Translations under genes and position numbers: made by a program
Assembly (NCBI RefSeq): GCF_051020975.1
Contig: NW_027478158.1
Location: 10,540,001-10,604,000 of the forward strand
DNA from: Osmia lignaria lignaria
Lineage: Eukaryota > Arthropoda > Insecta > Hymenoptera > Megachilidae
Length of the DNA stretch: 64,000 nt
Direction: 5' to 3'
Shown here: one piece after another, positions 1-11,755 of the stretch
How the letters are laid out: the number at the start of each line of letters is the position of its first letter
How positions within the stretch are numbered: the first letter of the stretch is position 1
Notes under the pieces: model-generated
Databases searched by the model: none
What the model was told of the DNA's origin: nothing
What the model saw: the letters and a program-made list of their open reading frames with translations, nothing else

Positions 1-176
1 TGTGTCTGTATCTCTATTATGTTGGTGCGGCTTCGGAACTTTTAAATATCTTGATATATCTCGAGAACTACGCATCTGATCAAAAAATGTCATAGAACAT
101 AAAAAGTGGGAAACTTAATTCTCTACAAAAAAGGTCTCTTAACATTTTGCCATAGCTCGCTTCGTTTCCGAGATAT
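1..176 (+). repeat. Partial satellite monomer at left edge (3' part of a unit)
   Basis: This is the last 176 bases of a monomer whose start lies outside the window. It carries the uncommon AAGTGGGAAAC (usually AAGTAGGAAAC) together with AAAAAATGTCATAG. The same pair is found in the 3' ends of the monomers starting at 1,137 and 3,391, so it is very likely the end of the same Q-type monomer that opens each 4-mer repeat unit here. The array therefore continues to the left. Confidence 0.95.
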
Positions 177-750
177 TTGCATATTTATCTCAAGGGAAGG
201 GGCCTGACGGACATATTTCGAGATATTTCTTCTTCTTGTTGTTCTTCTTCTGCACAGCTAAGCTGGAAGTGGCATTTGCGGCTCGCACTAGTGCAGAGTT
301 ATCTCAAAGAAAGGGGCCACCGTGTTTCTGTATCTCTATTATGTTGGTGCGGCTTCGGAACTTTTAAATATCTCGATATATCTCGACAACTACGCTTCTG
401 ATCAAAAAATATCATAGAACATAAAAAGTAGGAAACTTAATTCTCTACAAAAAGGTCTCTTAACATTTTGCCATAGCTCGCTTCGTTTCCGAGATATTTG
501 CAGATTTATCTCAAGGGAAGGGGCCTAACGGACATATTTCGAGATATTTCTTCTTCTTGTTGCTCTTCTTCTGCACAGCTAAGCTCGAAGCGGCATTTGC
601 AGCTCGCAATAGTGCAGAGTTATCTCAAAGAAAGGGGCCACGGTGTTTCTGTACCTCTATTATGTTGGTGCAGCTTCGGAACTTTTAAATATCTTGATAT
701 ATCTCGAGAACTACGCATCTGATCAAAAAATATCATCGAACATAAAAAGT

Positions 751-752
751 AC
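751..752 (+). other. Five-base deletion, monomer 498-814 (317 bp)
   Basis: AAAAGTACTTAATTC replaces the usual AAAAGTAGGAAACTTAATTC, so five bases are missing. The identical deletion occurs at 4,288/4,289 in the equivalent monomer of the third 4-mer unit, and nowhere else in the window. Confidence 0.9.
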
Positions 753-1136
753 TTAATTCTCTACAAAAAAGGTCTCTTAACATTTTGCCATAGCTCGCTT
801 CGTTTCCGAGATATTTGCAGATTTATCTCAAGGGAAGTGGCCTGACGGACATATTTCGAGATATTTCTTCTTCTTGTTGTTCTTCTTCTGCACAGCTAAG
901 CTGGAAGTGGCATTTGCGGCTCGCACTATTGCAGAGTTATCTCAAAGAAAGGGGCCACGGTGTTTCTGTATCTCTATTATGTTGGTGCGGCTTCGGAACT
1001 TTTAAATATCTTGATATATCTCGAGAACTACGCATCTGATCAAAAAATATCATCGAACATGAAAAGTAGGAAACTTAATTCTCTACAAAAAAGGTCTCTT
1101 AACATTTTGCCATAGCTCGCTTCGTTTCCGAGATAT

Positions 1137-2424
1137 TTGCAGATTCAGCTCAAAGGAACTGGCCTGACGGACATATTTCGAGATATTTCTTCTTCTTGTT
1201 GTTCTTCCTCTGCACAGCTAACCTGGAAGTGGCATTTGCAGCTCGCAATAGTGCAGAGTTATCTTAAAGAAAGGGGCCACGGTGTTTCTGTATCTCTATT
1301 ATGTTGGTGCGGCTTCGGAACTTTTAAATATCTTGATATATCTCGAGAACTACGCATCTGATCAAAAAATGTCATAGAACATAAAAAGTGGGAAACTTAA
1401 TTCTCTACAAAAAAGGTCTCTTAACATTTTGCCATAGCTCGCTTCGTTTCCGAGATATTTGCATATTTATCTCAAGGGAAGGGGCCTGACGGACATATTT
1501 CGAGATATTTCTTCTTCTTGTTGTTCTTCTTCTGCACAGCTAAGCTGGAAGTGGCATTTGCGGCTCGCACTAGTGCAGAGTTATCTCAAAGAAAGGGGCG
1601 ACCGTGTTTCTGTATCTCTATTATGTTGGTGCGGCTTCGGAACTTTTAAGTATCTCGATATATCTCGAAAACTACGCTTCTGATCAAAAAATATCATAGA
1701 ACATAAATTGTAGGAAACATAATTCTCTACAAAAAAGGTCTCTTAACATTTTGCCATAGCTCGCTTCGTTTCCGAGATATTTGCAGATTTATCTCAAGGG
1801 AAGGGGCCTAACGGACATATTTCGAGATATTTCTTCTTCTTGTTGCTCTTCTTCTGCACAGCTAAGCTCGAAGCGGCATTTGCAGCTCGCAATAGTGCAG
1901 AGTTATCTCAAAGAAAGGGGCCACGGTGTTTCTGTACCTCTATTATGTTGGTGCAGCTTCGGAACTTTTAAATAACTTGATATATCTCGAGAACTACGCA
2001 TCTGATCAAAAAATATCATCGAACATAAAATGTAGGAAACTTAATTCTCTACAAAAAAGGTCTCTTAACATTTTGCCATAGCTCGCTTCGTTTCCGAGAT
2101 ATTTGCAGATTTATCTCAAGGGAAGTGGCCTGACGGACATATTTCGAGATATTTCTTCTTCTTGTTGTTCTTCTTCTGCACAGCTAAGCTGGAAGTGGCA
2201 TTTGCGGCTCGCACTATTGCAGAGTTATCACAAAGAAAGGGGCCACGGTGTTTCTGTATCTCTATTATGTTGGTGCGGCTTCGTAACTTTTAAATATCTC
2301 GATATATCTCGAAAACTACGCTTCTGATCAAAAAATATCATAGAACATAAATTGTAGGAAACAAAGTTCTCTACAAAAAAGGTCTCTTAACATTTTGCCA
2401 TAGCTCGCTTGGTTTCCGAGATAT
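1137..2424 (+). repeat. 4-mer higher-order repeat unit, copy 2 (1,288 bp)
   Basis: Four monomers in order: Q-type (1,137, with AACCTGGAAG), H-type with GGGGCGACCGTG (1,459), the GCTCGAAGCGG subfamily (1,781) and a GGGAAGTGGCC monomer (2,103). The same order is seen at 1-1,136 (first member truncated by the window) and at 3,391-4,673. The monomer at 1,781 carries AAATAACTTG, which breaks its open frame. This copy keeps the five bases missing from the other two. Confidence 0.85.
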
Positions 2425-3390
2425 TAGCAGATATATCTCAAGGGCAGGGGCCTGACGGACATATTTCGAGATATTTCTTCTTCTTGTTGTTCTTCTTCTG
2501 CACAGCTAAGCTGGAAGTGGCATTTGCGGCTCGCACTAGTGCAGAGTTATCTCAAAGAAAGGGGCCACGGTGTTTGTGTATCTCTATTATGTTGGTGCGG
2601 CTTCGGAACTTTTAAATATCTTGATATATCTCGAGAACTACGCATCTGATCAAAAAATATCATCGAACATGAAAAGTAGGAAACTTAATTCTCTACAAAA
2701 AAGGTCTCTTAACATTTTGCCATAGCTCGCTTCGTTTCCGAGATATTTGCAGATTCAGCTCAAAGGAACTGGCCTGACGGACATATTTCGAGATATTTCT
2801 TCTTCTTGTTGTTCTTCCTCTGCACAGCTAACCTGGAAGTGGCATTTGCGGCTCGCACTGTTGCAGAGTTATCTCAAAGAAAGGGGCCACGGTGTTTCTG
2901 TATCTCTATTATGTTGGTGCGGCTTCGTAACTTTTAAATATCTCGATATATCTCGAAAACTACGCTTCTGATCAAAAAATATCATAGAACATAAATTGTA
3001 GGAAACAAAGTTCTCTACAAAAAAGGTCTCTTAACATTTTGCCATAGCTCGCTTGGTTTCCGAGATATTAGCAGATATATCTCAAGGGCAGGGGCCTGAC
3101 GGACATATTTCGAGATATTTCTTCTTCTTGTTGTTCTTCTTCTGCACAGCTAAGCTGGAAGTGGCATTTGCGGCTCGCACTAGTGCAGAGTTATCTCAAA
3201 GAAAGTGGCCACGGTGTTTGTGTATCTCTATTATGTTGGTGCGGCTTCGGAACTTTTAAATATCTTGATATATCTCGAGAACTACGCATCTGATCAAAAA
3301 ATATCATCGAACATGAAAAGTAGGAAACTTAGTTCTCTACAAAAAAGGTCTCTTAACATTTTGCCATAGCTCGCTTCGTTTCCGAGATAT
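2103..3390 (+). repeat. 2-mer tandem duplication (644 bp) inside the 4-mer region
   Basis: The pair 2,103/2,425 is repeated as 2,747/3,069. The monomers at 2,425 and 3,069 share GATATTAGCAGATATATC, GGGCAGGGG, TTGGTTTCC at the unit junction and GTTTGTGTATC. The monomers at 2,103 and 2,747 share CTTCGTAAC and AAACAAAGTTC in the 3' half but differ in the 5' half (Y-type versus Q-type). The exchange point therefore lies inside the monomer. The extra material separates copies 2 and 3 of the 4-mer. Confidence 0.8.
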
Positions 3391-4673
3391 TTGCAGATTC
3401 AGCTCAAAGGAACTGGCCTGACGGACATATTTCGAGATATTTCTTCTTCTTGTTGTTCTTCCTCTGCACAGCTAACCTGGAAGTGGCATTTGCAGCTCGC
3501 AATAGTGCAGAGTTATCTTAAAGAAAGGGGCCACGGTGTTTCTGTATCTCTATTATGTTGGTGCGGCTTCGGAACTTTTAAATATCTTGATATATCTCGA
3601 GAACTACGCATCTGATCAAAAAATGTCATAGAACATAAAAAGTGGGAAACTTAATTCTCTACAAAAAAGGTCTCTTAACATTTTGCCATAGCTCGCTTCG
3701 TTTCCGAGATATTTGCATATTTATCTCAAGGGAAGGGGCCTGACGGACATATTTCGAGATATTTCTTCTTCTTGTTGTTCTTCTTCTGCACAGCTAAGCT
3801 GGAAGTGGCATTTGCGGCTTGCACTAGTGCAGAGTTATCTCAAAGAAAGGGGCCACCGTGTTTCTGTATCTCTATTATGTTGGTGCGGCTTCGGAACTTT
3901 TAAATATCTCGATATATCTCGACAACTACGCTTCTGATCAAAAAATATCATAGAACATAAAAAGTAGGAAACTTAATTCTCTACAAAAAAGGTCTCTTAA
4001 CATTTTGCCATAGCTCGCTTCGTTTCCGAGATATTTGCAGATTTATCTCAAGGGAAGGGGCCTAACGGACATATTTCGAGATATTTCTTCTTCTTGTTGC
4101 TCTTCTTCTGCACAGCTAAGCTCGAAGCGGCATTTGCAGCTCGCAATAGTGCAGAGTTATCTCAAAGAAAGGGGCCACGGTGTTTCTGTACCTCTATTAT
4201 GTTGGTGCAGCTTCGGAACTTTTAAATATCTTGATATATCTCGAGAACTACGCATCTGATCAAAAAATATCATCGAACATAAAAAGTACTTAATTCTCTA
4301 CAAAAAAGGTCTCTTAACATTTTGCCATAGCTCGCTTCGTTTCCGAGATATTTGCAGATTTATCTCAAGGGAAGTGGCCTGACGGACATATTTCGAGATA
4401 TTTCTTCTTCTTGTTGTTCTTCTTCTGCACAGCTAAGCTGGAAGTGGCATTTGCGGCTCGCACTATTGCAGAGTTATCTCAAAGAAAGGGGCCACGGTGT
4501 TTCTGTATCTCTATTATGTTGGTGCGGCTTCGTAACTTTTAAATATCTCGATATATCTCGAAAACTACGCTTCTGATCAAAAAATATCATAGAACATAAA
4601 TTGTAGGAAACAAAGTTCTCTACAAAAAAGGTCTCTTAACATTTTGCCATACCTCGCTTGGTTTCCGAGATAT
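3391..4673 (+). repeat. 4-mer higher-order repeat unit, copy 3
   Basis: Members start at 3,391, 3,713, 4,035 and 4,352, in the same order as copies 1 and 2. Offsets to copy 1 are 3,536 to 3,537 bp (11 x 322 less the two small deletions). The shared private CTCGACAAC and GTACTTAATT deletion make recent common origin with copy 1 near certain. Its last member ends with CTTCGTAAC and AAACAAAGTTC like the monomers at 2,103 and 2,747 rather than the one at 815, so the copy is chimeric at its right end. Confidence 0.85.
4288..4289 (+). other. Five-base deletion, monomer 4,035-4,351 (317 bp)
   Basis: This is the same GTACTTAATT junction as at 751/752. It marks the two 4-mer units as copies of one ancestor made after the deletion happened. 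Confidence 0.9.
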
Positions 4674-5961
4674 TAGCAGATATATCTCAAGGGCAGGGGC
4701 CTGACGGACATATTTCGAGATATTTCTTCTTCTTGTTGTTCTTCCTCTGCACAGCTAAGCTGGAAGTGGCATTTGCAGCTCGCAATAGTGCAGAGTTATC
4801 TTAAAGAAAGGGGCCACGGTGTTTCTGTATCTCTATTATGTAGGTGCGGCTTCGGAACTTTTAAATATCTTGATATATCTCGAGAACTACGCATCTGATC
4901 AAAAAATGTGATAGAACATAAAAAGTAGGAAACTTAATTGTCTACAAAAAAGGTCTCTTAACATTTTGCCATAGCTCGCTTCGTTTTCGAGATATTTGCA
5001 GATTTATCTCAAGGGAAGGGGCCTGACGGACATATTTCGAGATATTTCTTCTTCTTGTTGTTCTTCTTCTGCACAGCTGAGCTGGAAGTGGCATTTGCAG
5101 GTCGCAATAGTGCAGAGTTATCTCAAAGAAAGGGGCCACGGTGTTTCTGTATCTCGATTATGTTGGTGCGGCTTCGGAACTTTTAAATATCTCGATATAT
5201 CTCGAAAACTACGCTTCTGATCAAAAAATATCATAGAGCGTAAATTGTAGGAAACATTATTCTCTACAAAAAAGGTCTCTTAACATTTTGCCATAGCTCG
5301 CTTCGTTTCCGAGATATTTGCAGATTCATCTCAAGGGAAGGGGTCTGACGGACATATTTCGAGATATTTCTTCTTCTTGTTGTTCTTCTTCTGCACAGCT
5401 AAGCTCGAAGCGGCATTTGCAGCTCGCAATAGTGCAGAGTTATCTCAATGAAAGAGGCCACGGTGTTTCTGTACCTCTATTATGTTGGTGCAGCTTCGGA
5501 ACTTTTAAATATCTTGATATATCTCGAGAACTACGCATCTGATCAAAAAATATCATCGAACATAAAAAGTAGGAAACTTAATTCTCTACAAAAAAGGTCT
5601 CTTAACATTTTGCCATAGCTCGCTTGGTTTCCGAGATATTTGCAGATTTATCTCAAGGGAAGGGGCCTCACGGACATATTTCGAGATATATCTTCTTCTT
5701 GTTGTTCTTCTTCTGCACAGCTAAGCTGGAAGTGGCATTTGCCGCTCGCAATAGTGCAGAAATATCTCAAAGAAAGGGGCCACGGTGTTTCTGTATCTCT
5801 ATTATGTTGGTGCGGCTTCGGAACTTTTAAATATCTTGATATATCTCGAGAACTACGCGTCTGTTCAAAAAATATCATAGAACATAAAAAGTAGGAAACA
5901 TAGTTCTCTACAAAAAAGGTCTCTTAACATTTTGCCATAGCTCGCTTCGTTTCCGAGATAT
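4674..5961 (+). repeat. Mixed monomers with a chimeric junction
   Basis: The monomer at 4,674 begins like 2,425 (TTAGCAGATATATC, GGGCAGGGG) but ends like 1,137 and 8,214 (CTTCCTCTGC, TATCTTAAAGAAAG, TATGTAGGTGCGG), so it is a recombinant. The next two (4,996 and 5,318) share AGAGCGTAAATTG, AAACATTATTC and CTCAATGAAAGAGG with the pair at 9,180 and 9,502, linking this place to the 5-mer region 4,184 bp further on. The monomer at 5,640 has GATATATCTTCTTC and GCAGAAATATC as private changes. Confidence 0.8.
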
Positions 5962-7891
5962 TTGCAGATTTATCTCAAGGGAAGGGGCCTGACGGACATA
6001 TTTCGAGAAGTTTCTTCTTCTTGTTGTTCTTCTTCTGCACAGCTAAGCTGGAAGTGGCATTTGCGGCTCGCACTAGTGCACAGTTATCTCAAAGAAAGGG
6101 GCCACGGTGTTTCTGTATCTCTAATATGTCGGTGCGGCTTCGGAACTTTTAAGTATCTCGATATATCTCGAAAACTACGCTTCTGATCAAAAAATATCAT
6201 AGAACATAAATTGTAGGAAACATAATTCTCTACAAAAAACGTCTCTTAACATTTTGCCATAGCTCGCTTCGTTTCCGAGATATTTGCAGATTCAGCTCAA
6301 AGGAACTGGCCTGACGGACATATTTCGAGATATTTCTTCTTCTTGTTGTTCTCCCTCTGCACAGCTAAGCTGGAAGTGGCATTTGCAGCTCGCAATAGTG
6401 CAGAGTTATCTCAAAGACAGGGGCCACGGTGTTTCTGTATCTATTATGTTGGTGCGGCTTTGGAACTTTTAAATATCTTGATATATCTCGAGAACTACGC
6501 ATCTGATCAAAAAATATCATACAACATAAAAAGTAGGAAACTTAATTCTCTACAAAAAAGGTCTCTTAACATTTTGCCATAGCTCGCTTCGTTTCCGAGA
6601 TATTTGCATATTTATCTCAAGGGAAGGGGCCTGACGGACATATTTCGAGATATTTCTTCTTCTTGTTGTTCTTCTTCTGCACAGCTAAGCTGGAAGTGGC
6701 ATTTGCGGCTCGCACTAGTGCAGAGTTATCTCAAAGAAAGGGGCCACGGTGTTTCTGTATCTCTATTATGTTGGTGCGGCTTCGGAACTTTTAAATATCT
6801 TGATATATCTCGAGAACTACGCGTCTGATCAAAAAATATCATAGAACATAAAAAGTAGGAAACATAATTCTCTACAAAAAAGCCCTCTTAACATTTTGCC
6901 ATAGCTCGCTTCGTTTCCGAGATATTTGCAGATTTATCTCAAGGGAAGGGGCCTGACGGACATATTTCGAGAAGTTTCTTCTTCTTGTTGTTCTTCTTCT
7001 GCACAGCTAAGCTGGAAGTGGCATTTGCGGCTCGCACTAGTGCACAGTTATCTCAAAGAAAGGGGCCACGGTGTTTCTGTATCTCTAATATGTTGGTGCG
7101 GCTTCGGAACTTTTAAGTATCTCGATATATCTCGAAAACTACGCTTCTGATCAAAAAATATCATAGAACATAAATTGTAGGAAACATAATTCTCTACAAA
7201 AAACGTCTCTTAACATTTTGCCATAGCTCGCTTCGTTTCCGAGATATTTGCAGATTCAGCTCAAAGGAACTGGCCTGACGGACATATTTCGAGATATTTC
7301 TTCTTCTTGTTGTTCTTCTTCTGCACAGCAAAGCTGGAAGTGGCATTTGCAGCTCGCAATAGTGCAGAGTTATCTCAAAGAGAGGGGCCACGGTGTTTCT
7401 GTATCTCTATTATGTTGGTGCGGCTTCGGAACTTTTAAATATCTTGATATATCTCGAGAACTACGCATCTGATCAAAAAATATCATAGAAGATAAAAAGT
7501 AGGAAACTTAATTCTCTACAAAAAAGGTCTCTTAACATTTTGCCATAGCTCGCTTCGTTTCCGAGATATTTGCCTATTTATCTCAAGGGAAGGGGCCTGA
7601 CGGACATATTTCGAGATATTTCTTCTTCTTGTTGTTCTTCTTCTGCACAGCTAAGCTGGAAGTGGCATTTACGGCTCGCACTAGTGCAGAGTTATCTCAA
7701 AGAAAGGGGCCACGGTGTTTCTGTATCTCTATTATGTTGGTGCGGCTTCGGAACTTTTAAATATCTTGATATATCTCGAGAACTACGCATCTGATCAAAA
7801 AATATCATAGAACATGAAAAGTAGGAAACTTAATTCTCTACAAAAAAGGTCTCTTAACATTTTGCCATAGCTCTCTTCGTTTCCGAGATAT
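5962..7891 (+). repeat. 3-mer higher-order repeat, two copies (964 and 966 bp)
   Basis: Copy 1 is 5,962-6,925 and copy 2 is 6,926-7,891. Each holds a Y-type monomer with CGAGAAGTTTC and CTAATATGT, a Q-type monomer, and a monomer with GCATATTTA (GCCTATTTA in copy 2). Copy 1 is two bases short because TCTGTATCTATTATG in the monomer at 6,284 lacks one CT near 6,440; copy 2 has the full sequence, so the loss followed the duplication. Confidence 0.85.
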
Positions 7892-8535
7892 TTGCAGATT
7901 TATCTCAAGGGAAGGGGCCTGACGGACATATTTCGAGATATTTCTTCTTCTTGTTGTTCTTCTTCTGCACAGCTAAGCTCGAAGTGGCATTTGCAGCTCG
8001 CAATAGTGCAGAGTTATCTCAAAGAAAGAGGCCACGGTGTTTCTGTACCTCTATTATGTTGGTGCAGCTTCGGAACTTTTAAATATCTTGATATATCTCG
8101 AGAACTACGCATCTGATCAAAAAATATCATCGAACATAAAAAGTAGGAAACTTAATTCTCTACAAAAAAGGTCTCTTAACATTTTGCCATAGCTCTCTTC
8201 GTTTCCGAAATATTTGCAGATTCAGCTCAAAGGAACTGGCCTGACGGACATATTTCGAGATATTTCTTCTTCTTGTTGTTCTTCCTCTGCACAGCTAAGC
8301 TGGAAGTGGCATTTGCAGCTCGCAATAGTGCAGAGTTATCTTAAAGAAAGGGGCCACGGTGTTTCTGTATCTCTATTATGTAGGTGCGGCTTCGGAACTT
8401 TTAAATATCTTGATATATCTCGAGAACTACGCATCTGATCAAAAAATGTGATAGAACATAAAAAGTAGGAAACTTAATTGTCTACAAAAAAGGTCTCTTA
8501 ACATTTTGCCATAGCTCGCTTCGTTTTCGAGATAT
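7892..8535 (+). repeat. Two monomers matching 14,654-15,297
   Basis: The monomer at 7,892 (GCTCGAAGTGG, GTACCTC, GGTGCAGC) followed by the Q-type at 8,214 (TATCTTAAAG, TATGTAGGTGCGG) has the same order and variants as 14,654 and 14,976, an offset of 6,762 bp (21 x 322). Both pairs share GCTCTCTTCG at the junction between their two monomers. This suggests a single source for both. Confidence 0.75.
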
Positions 8536-10145
8536 TTGCATATTTATCTCAAGGGAAGGGGCCTGACGGACATATTTCGAGATATTTCTTCTTCTTGTTG
8601 TTCTTCTTCTGCACAGCTAAGCTGGAAGTGGCATTTGCGGCTCGCACTAGTGCAGAGTTATCTCAAAGAAAGGGGCCACCGTGTTTCTGTATCTCTATTA
8701 TGTTGGTGCGGCTTCGGAACTTTTAAATATCTCGATATATCTCGAAAACTACGCTTCTGATCAAAAAATATCATAGAACATAAATTGTAGGAAACATAAT
8801 TCTCTACAAAAAAGGTCTCTTAACATTTTGCCAGAGCTCGCTTCGTTTCCGAGATATTTGCAGATTTATCTCAAGGGAAGGGGCCTAACGGACATATTTC
8901 GAGATATTTCTTCTTCTTGTTGTTCTTCTTCTGCACAGCTAAACTGGAAGTGGCATTTCCAGCTCGCAATAGTGCAGAGTTATCTCAAAGAAAGGGGCCA
9001 CGGTGTTTCTGTATCTCTATTATGTTGGTGCGGCTTCGGAACTTTTAAATAGCTTGATATATCTCGAGAACTACGCATCTGATCAAAAAATATCATAGAA
9101 CATAAATTGTAGGAAACTTAATTCTCTACAAAAAAGGTCTCTTAACATTTTGCCATAGCTCGCTTCGTTTCCGAGATATTTGCAGATTTATCTCAAGGGA
9201 AGGGGCCTGACGGACATATTTCGAGATATTTCTTCTTCTTGTTGTTCTTCTTCTGCACAGCTGAGCTGGAAGTGGCATTTGCAGGTCGCAATAGTGCAGA
9301 GTTATCTCAAAGAAAGGGGCCACGGTGTTTCTGTATCTCGATTATGTTGGTGCGGCTTCGGAACTATTAAATATCTCGATATATCTCGAAAACTACGCTT
9401 CTGATCAAAAAATATCATAGAGCGTAAATTGTAGGAAACATTATTCTCTACAAAAAAGGTCTCTTAACATTTTGCCATAGCTCGCTTCGTTTCCGAGATA
9501 TTTGCAGATTCATCTCAAGGGAAGGGGTCTGACGGACATATTTCGAGATATTTCTTCTTCTTGTTGTTCTTCTTCTGCACAGCTAAGCTCGAAGCGGCAT
9601 TTGCAGCTCGCAATAGTGCAGAGTTATCTCAATGAAAGAGGCCACGGTGTTTCTGTACCTCTATTATGTTGGTGCAGCTTCGGAACTTTTAAATATCTTG
9701 ATATATCTCGAGAACTACGCATCTGATCAAAAAATATCATCGAACATAAAAAGTAGGAAACTTAATTCTCTACAAAAAAGGTCTCTTAACATTTTGCCAT
9801 AGCTCGCTTGGTTTCCGAGATATTTGCAGATTTATCTCAAGGGAAGTGGCCTGACGGACATATTTCGAGATATTTCTTCTTCTTGTTGTTCTTCTTCTGC
9901 ACAGCTGAGCTGGAAGTGGCATTTGCAGGTCGCAATAGTGCAGAGTTATCTCAAAGAAAGGGGCCACGGTGTTTCTGTATCTCTATTATGTAGGTGCGGC
10001 TTCGGAACTTTTAAGTATCTTGATATATCTCGAGAACTACGCATCTGATCAAAAAATGTCATAGAACATAAAAAGTAGGAAACTTAATTGTCTACAAAAA
10101 AGGTCTCTTAACATTTTGCCATAGCTCGCTTCGTTTCCGAGATAT
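8536..10145 (+). repeat. 5-mer higher-order repeat, copy 1 (1,610 bp)
   Basis: Monomers start at 8,536, 8,858, 9,180, 9,502 and 9,824. Markers are GCATATTTA with GGGGCCACCGTG, then TTGCCAGAGCTCG with AAATAGCTTG, then AGAGCGTAAATTG with AAACATTATTC, then GCTCGAAGCGG with CTCAATGAAAG, then TTGGTTTCC with TATGTAGGTGCGG. This copy differs from the next two in having TGTTGGTGCGG where they have TGTTAGTGCGG, and CGTTTTCGAG at its left junction. Confidence 0.88.
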
Positions 10146-11755
10146 TTGCATATTTATCTCAAGGGAAGGGGCCTGACGGACATATTTCGAGATATTTCTT
10201 CTTCTTGTTGTTCTTCTTCTGCACAGCTAAGCTGGAAGTGGCATTTGCGGCTCGCACTAGTGCAGAGTTATCTCAAAGAAAGGGGCCACCGTGTTTCTGT
10301 ATCTCTATTATGTTAGTGCGGCTTCGGAACTTTTAAATATCTCGATATATCTCGAAAACTACGCTTCTGATCAAAAAATATCATAGAACATAAATTGTAG
10401 GAAACATAATTCTCTACAAAAAAGGTCTCTTAACATTTTGCCAGAGCTCGCTTCGTTTCCGAGATATTTGCAGATTTATCTCAAGGGAAGGGGCCTAACG
10501 GACATATTTCGAGATATTTCTTCTTCTTGTTGTTCTTCTTCTGCACAGCTAAACTGGAAGTGGCATTTCCAGCTCGCAATAGTGCAGAGTTATCTCAAAG
10601 AAAGGGGCCACGGTGTTTCTGTATCTCTATTATGTTGGTGCGGCTTCGGAACTTTTAAATAGCTTGATATATCTCGAGAACTACGCATCTGATCAAAAAA
10701 TATCATAGAACATAAATTGTAGGAAACTTAATTCTCTACAAAAAAGGTCTCTTAACATTTTGCCATAGCTCGCTTCGTTTCCGAGATATTTGCAGATTTA
10801 TCTCAAGGGAAGGGGCCTGACGGACATATTTCGAGATATTTCTTCTTCTTGTTGTTCTTCTTCTGCACAGCTGAGCTGGAAGTGGCATTTGCAGGTCGCA
10901 ATAGTGCAGAGTTATCTCAAAGAAAGGGGCCACGGTGTTTCTGTATCTCGATTATGTTGGTGCGGCTTCGGAACTATTAAATATCTCGATATATCTCGAA
11001 AACTACGCTTCTGATCAAAAAATATCATAGAGCGTAAATTGTAGGAAACATTATTCTCTACAAAAAAGGTCTCTTAACATTTTGCCATAGCTCGCTTCGT
11101 TTCCGAGATATTTGCAGATTCATCTCAAGGGAAGGGGTCTGACGGACATATTTCGAGATATTTCTTCTTCTTGTTGTTCTTCTTCTGCACAGCTAAGCTC
11201 GAAGCGGCATTTGCAGCTCGCAATAGTGCAGAGTTATCTCAATGAAAGAGGCCACGGTGTTTCTGTACCTCTATTATGTTGGTGCAGCTTCGGAACTTTT
11301 AAATATCTTGATATATCTCGAGAACTACGCATCTGATCAAAAAATATCATCGAACATAAAAAGTAGGAAACTTAATTCTCTACAAAAAAGGTCTCTTAAC
11401 ATTTTGCCATAGCTCGCTTGGTTTCCGAGATATTTGCAGATTTATCTCAAGGGAAGTGGCCTGACGGACATATTTCGAGATATTTCTTCTTCTTGTTGTT
11501 CTTCTTCTGCACAGCTGAGCTGGAAGTGGCATTTGCAGGTCGCAATAGTGCAGAGTTATCTCAAAGAAAGGGGCCACGGTGTTTCTGTATCTCTATTATG
11601 TAGGTGCGGCTTCGGAACTTTTAAGTATCTTGATATATCTCGAGAACTACGCATCTGATCAAAAAATGTCATAGAACATAAAAAGTAGGAAACTTAATTG
11701 TCTACAAAAAAGGTCTCTTAACATTTTGCCATAGCTCGCTTCGTTTCCGAGATAT
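10146..11755 (+). repeat. 5-mer higher-order repeat, copy 2 (1,610 bp)
   Basis: Same five monomers and markers as copy 1, exactly 1,610 bp later. I saw no difference from copy 1 between about 10,330 and 11,750. The first monomer has TGTTAG, which stops its open frame, as in copy 3. Confidence 0.88.

Larger units (their letters stand above)
1..1136 (+). repeat. 4-mer higher-order repeat unit, copy 1 (left-truncated)
   Basis: It holds the end of a Q-type monomer, then an H-type monomer with CTCGACAAC (177), the GCTCGAAGCGG monomer (498) and the GGGAAGTGGCC monomer (815). It shares the private CTCGACAAC and the five-base deletion with the copy at 3,391-4,673. It also has its own loss of one A in CTACAAAAAGG near 449-453, making the monomer at 177 only 321 bp. 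Confidence 0.85.

Noticed and set aside
5640..6186. Longer frames of 84 residues (for example 5,640-5,894) as distinct genes
   Set aside because: They are ordinary monomers in which a single base change removed the usual TGA (CTGTTCAAAA for CTGATCAAAA).
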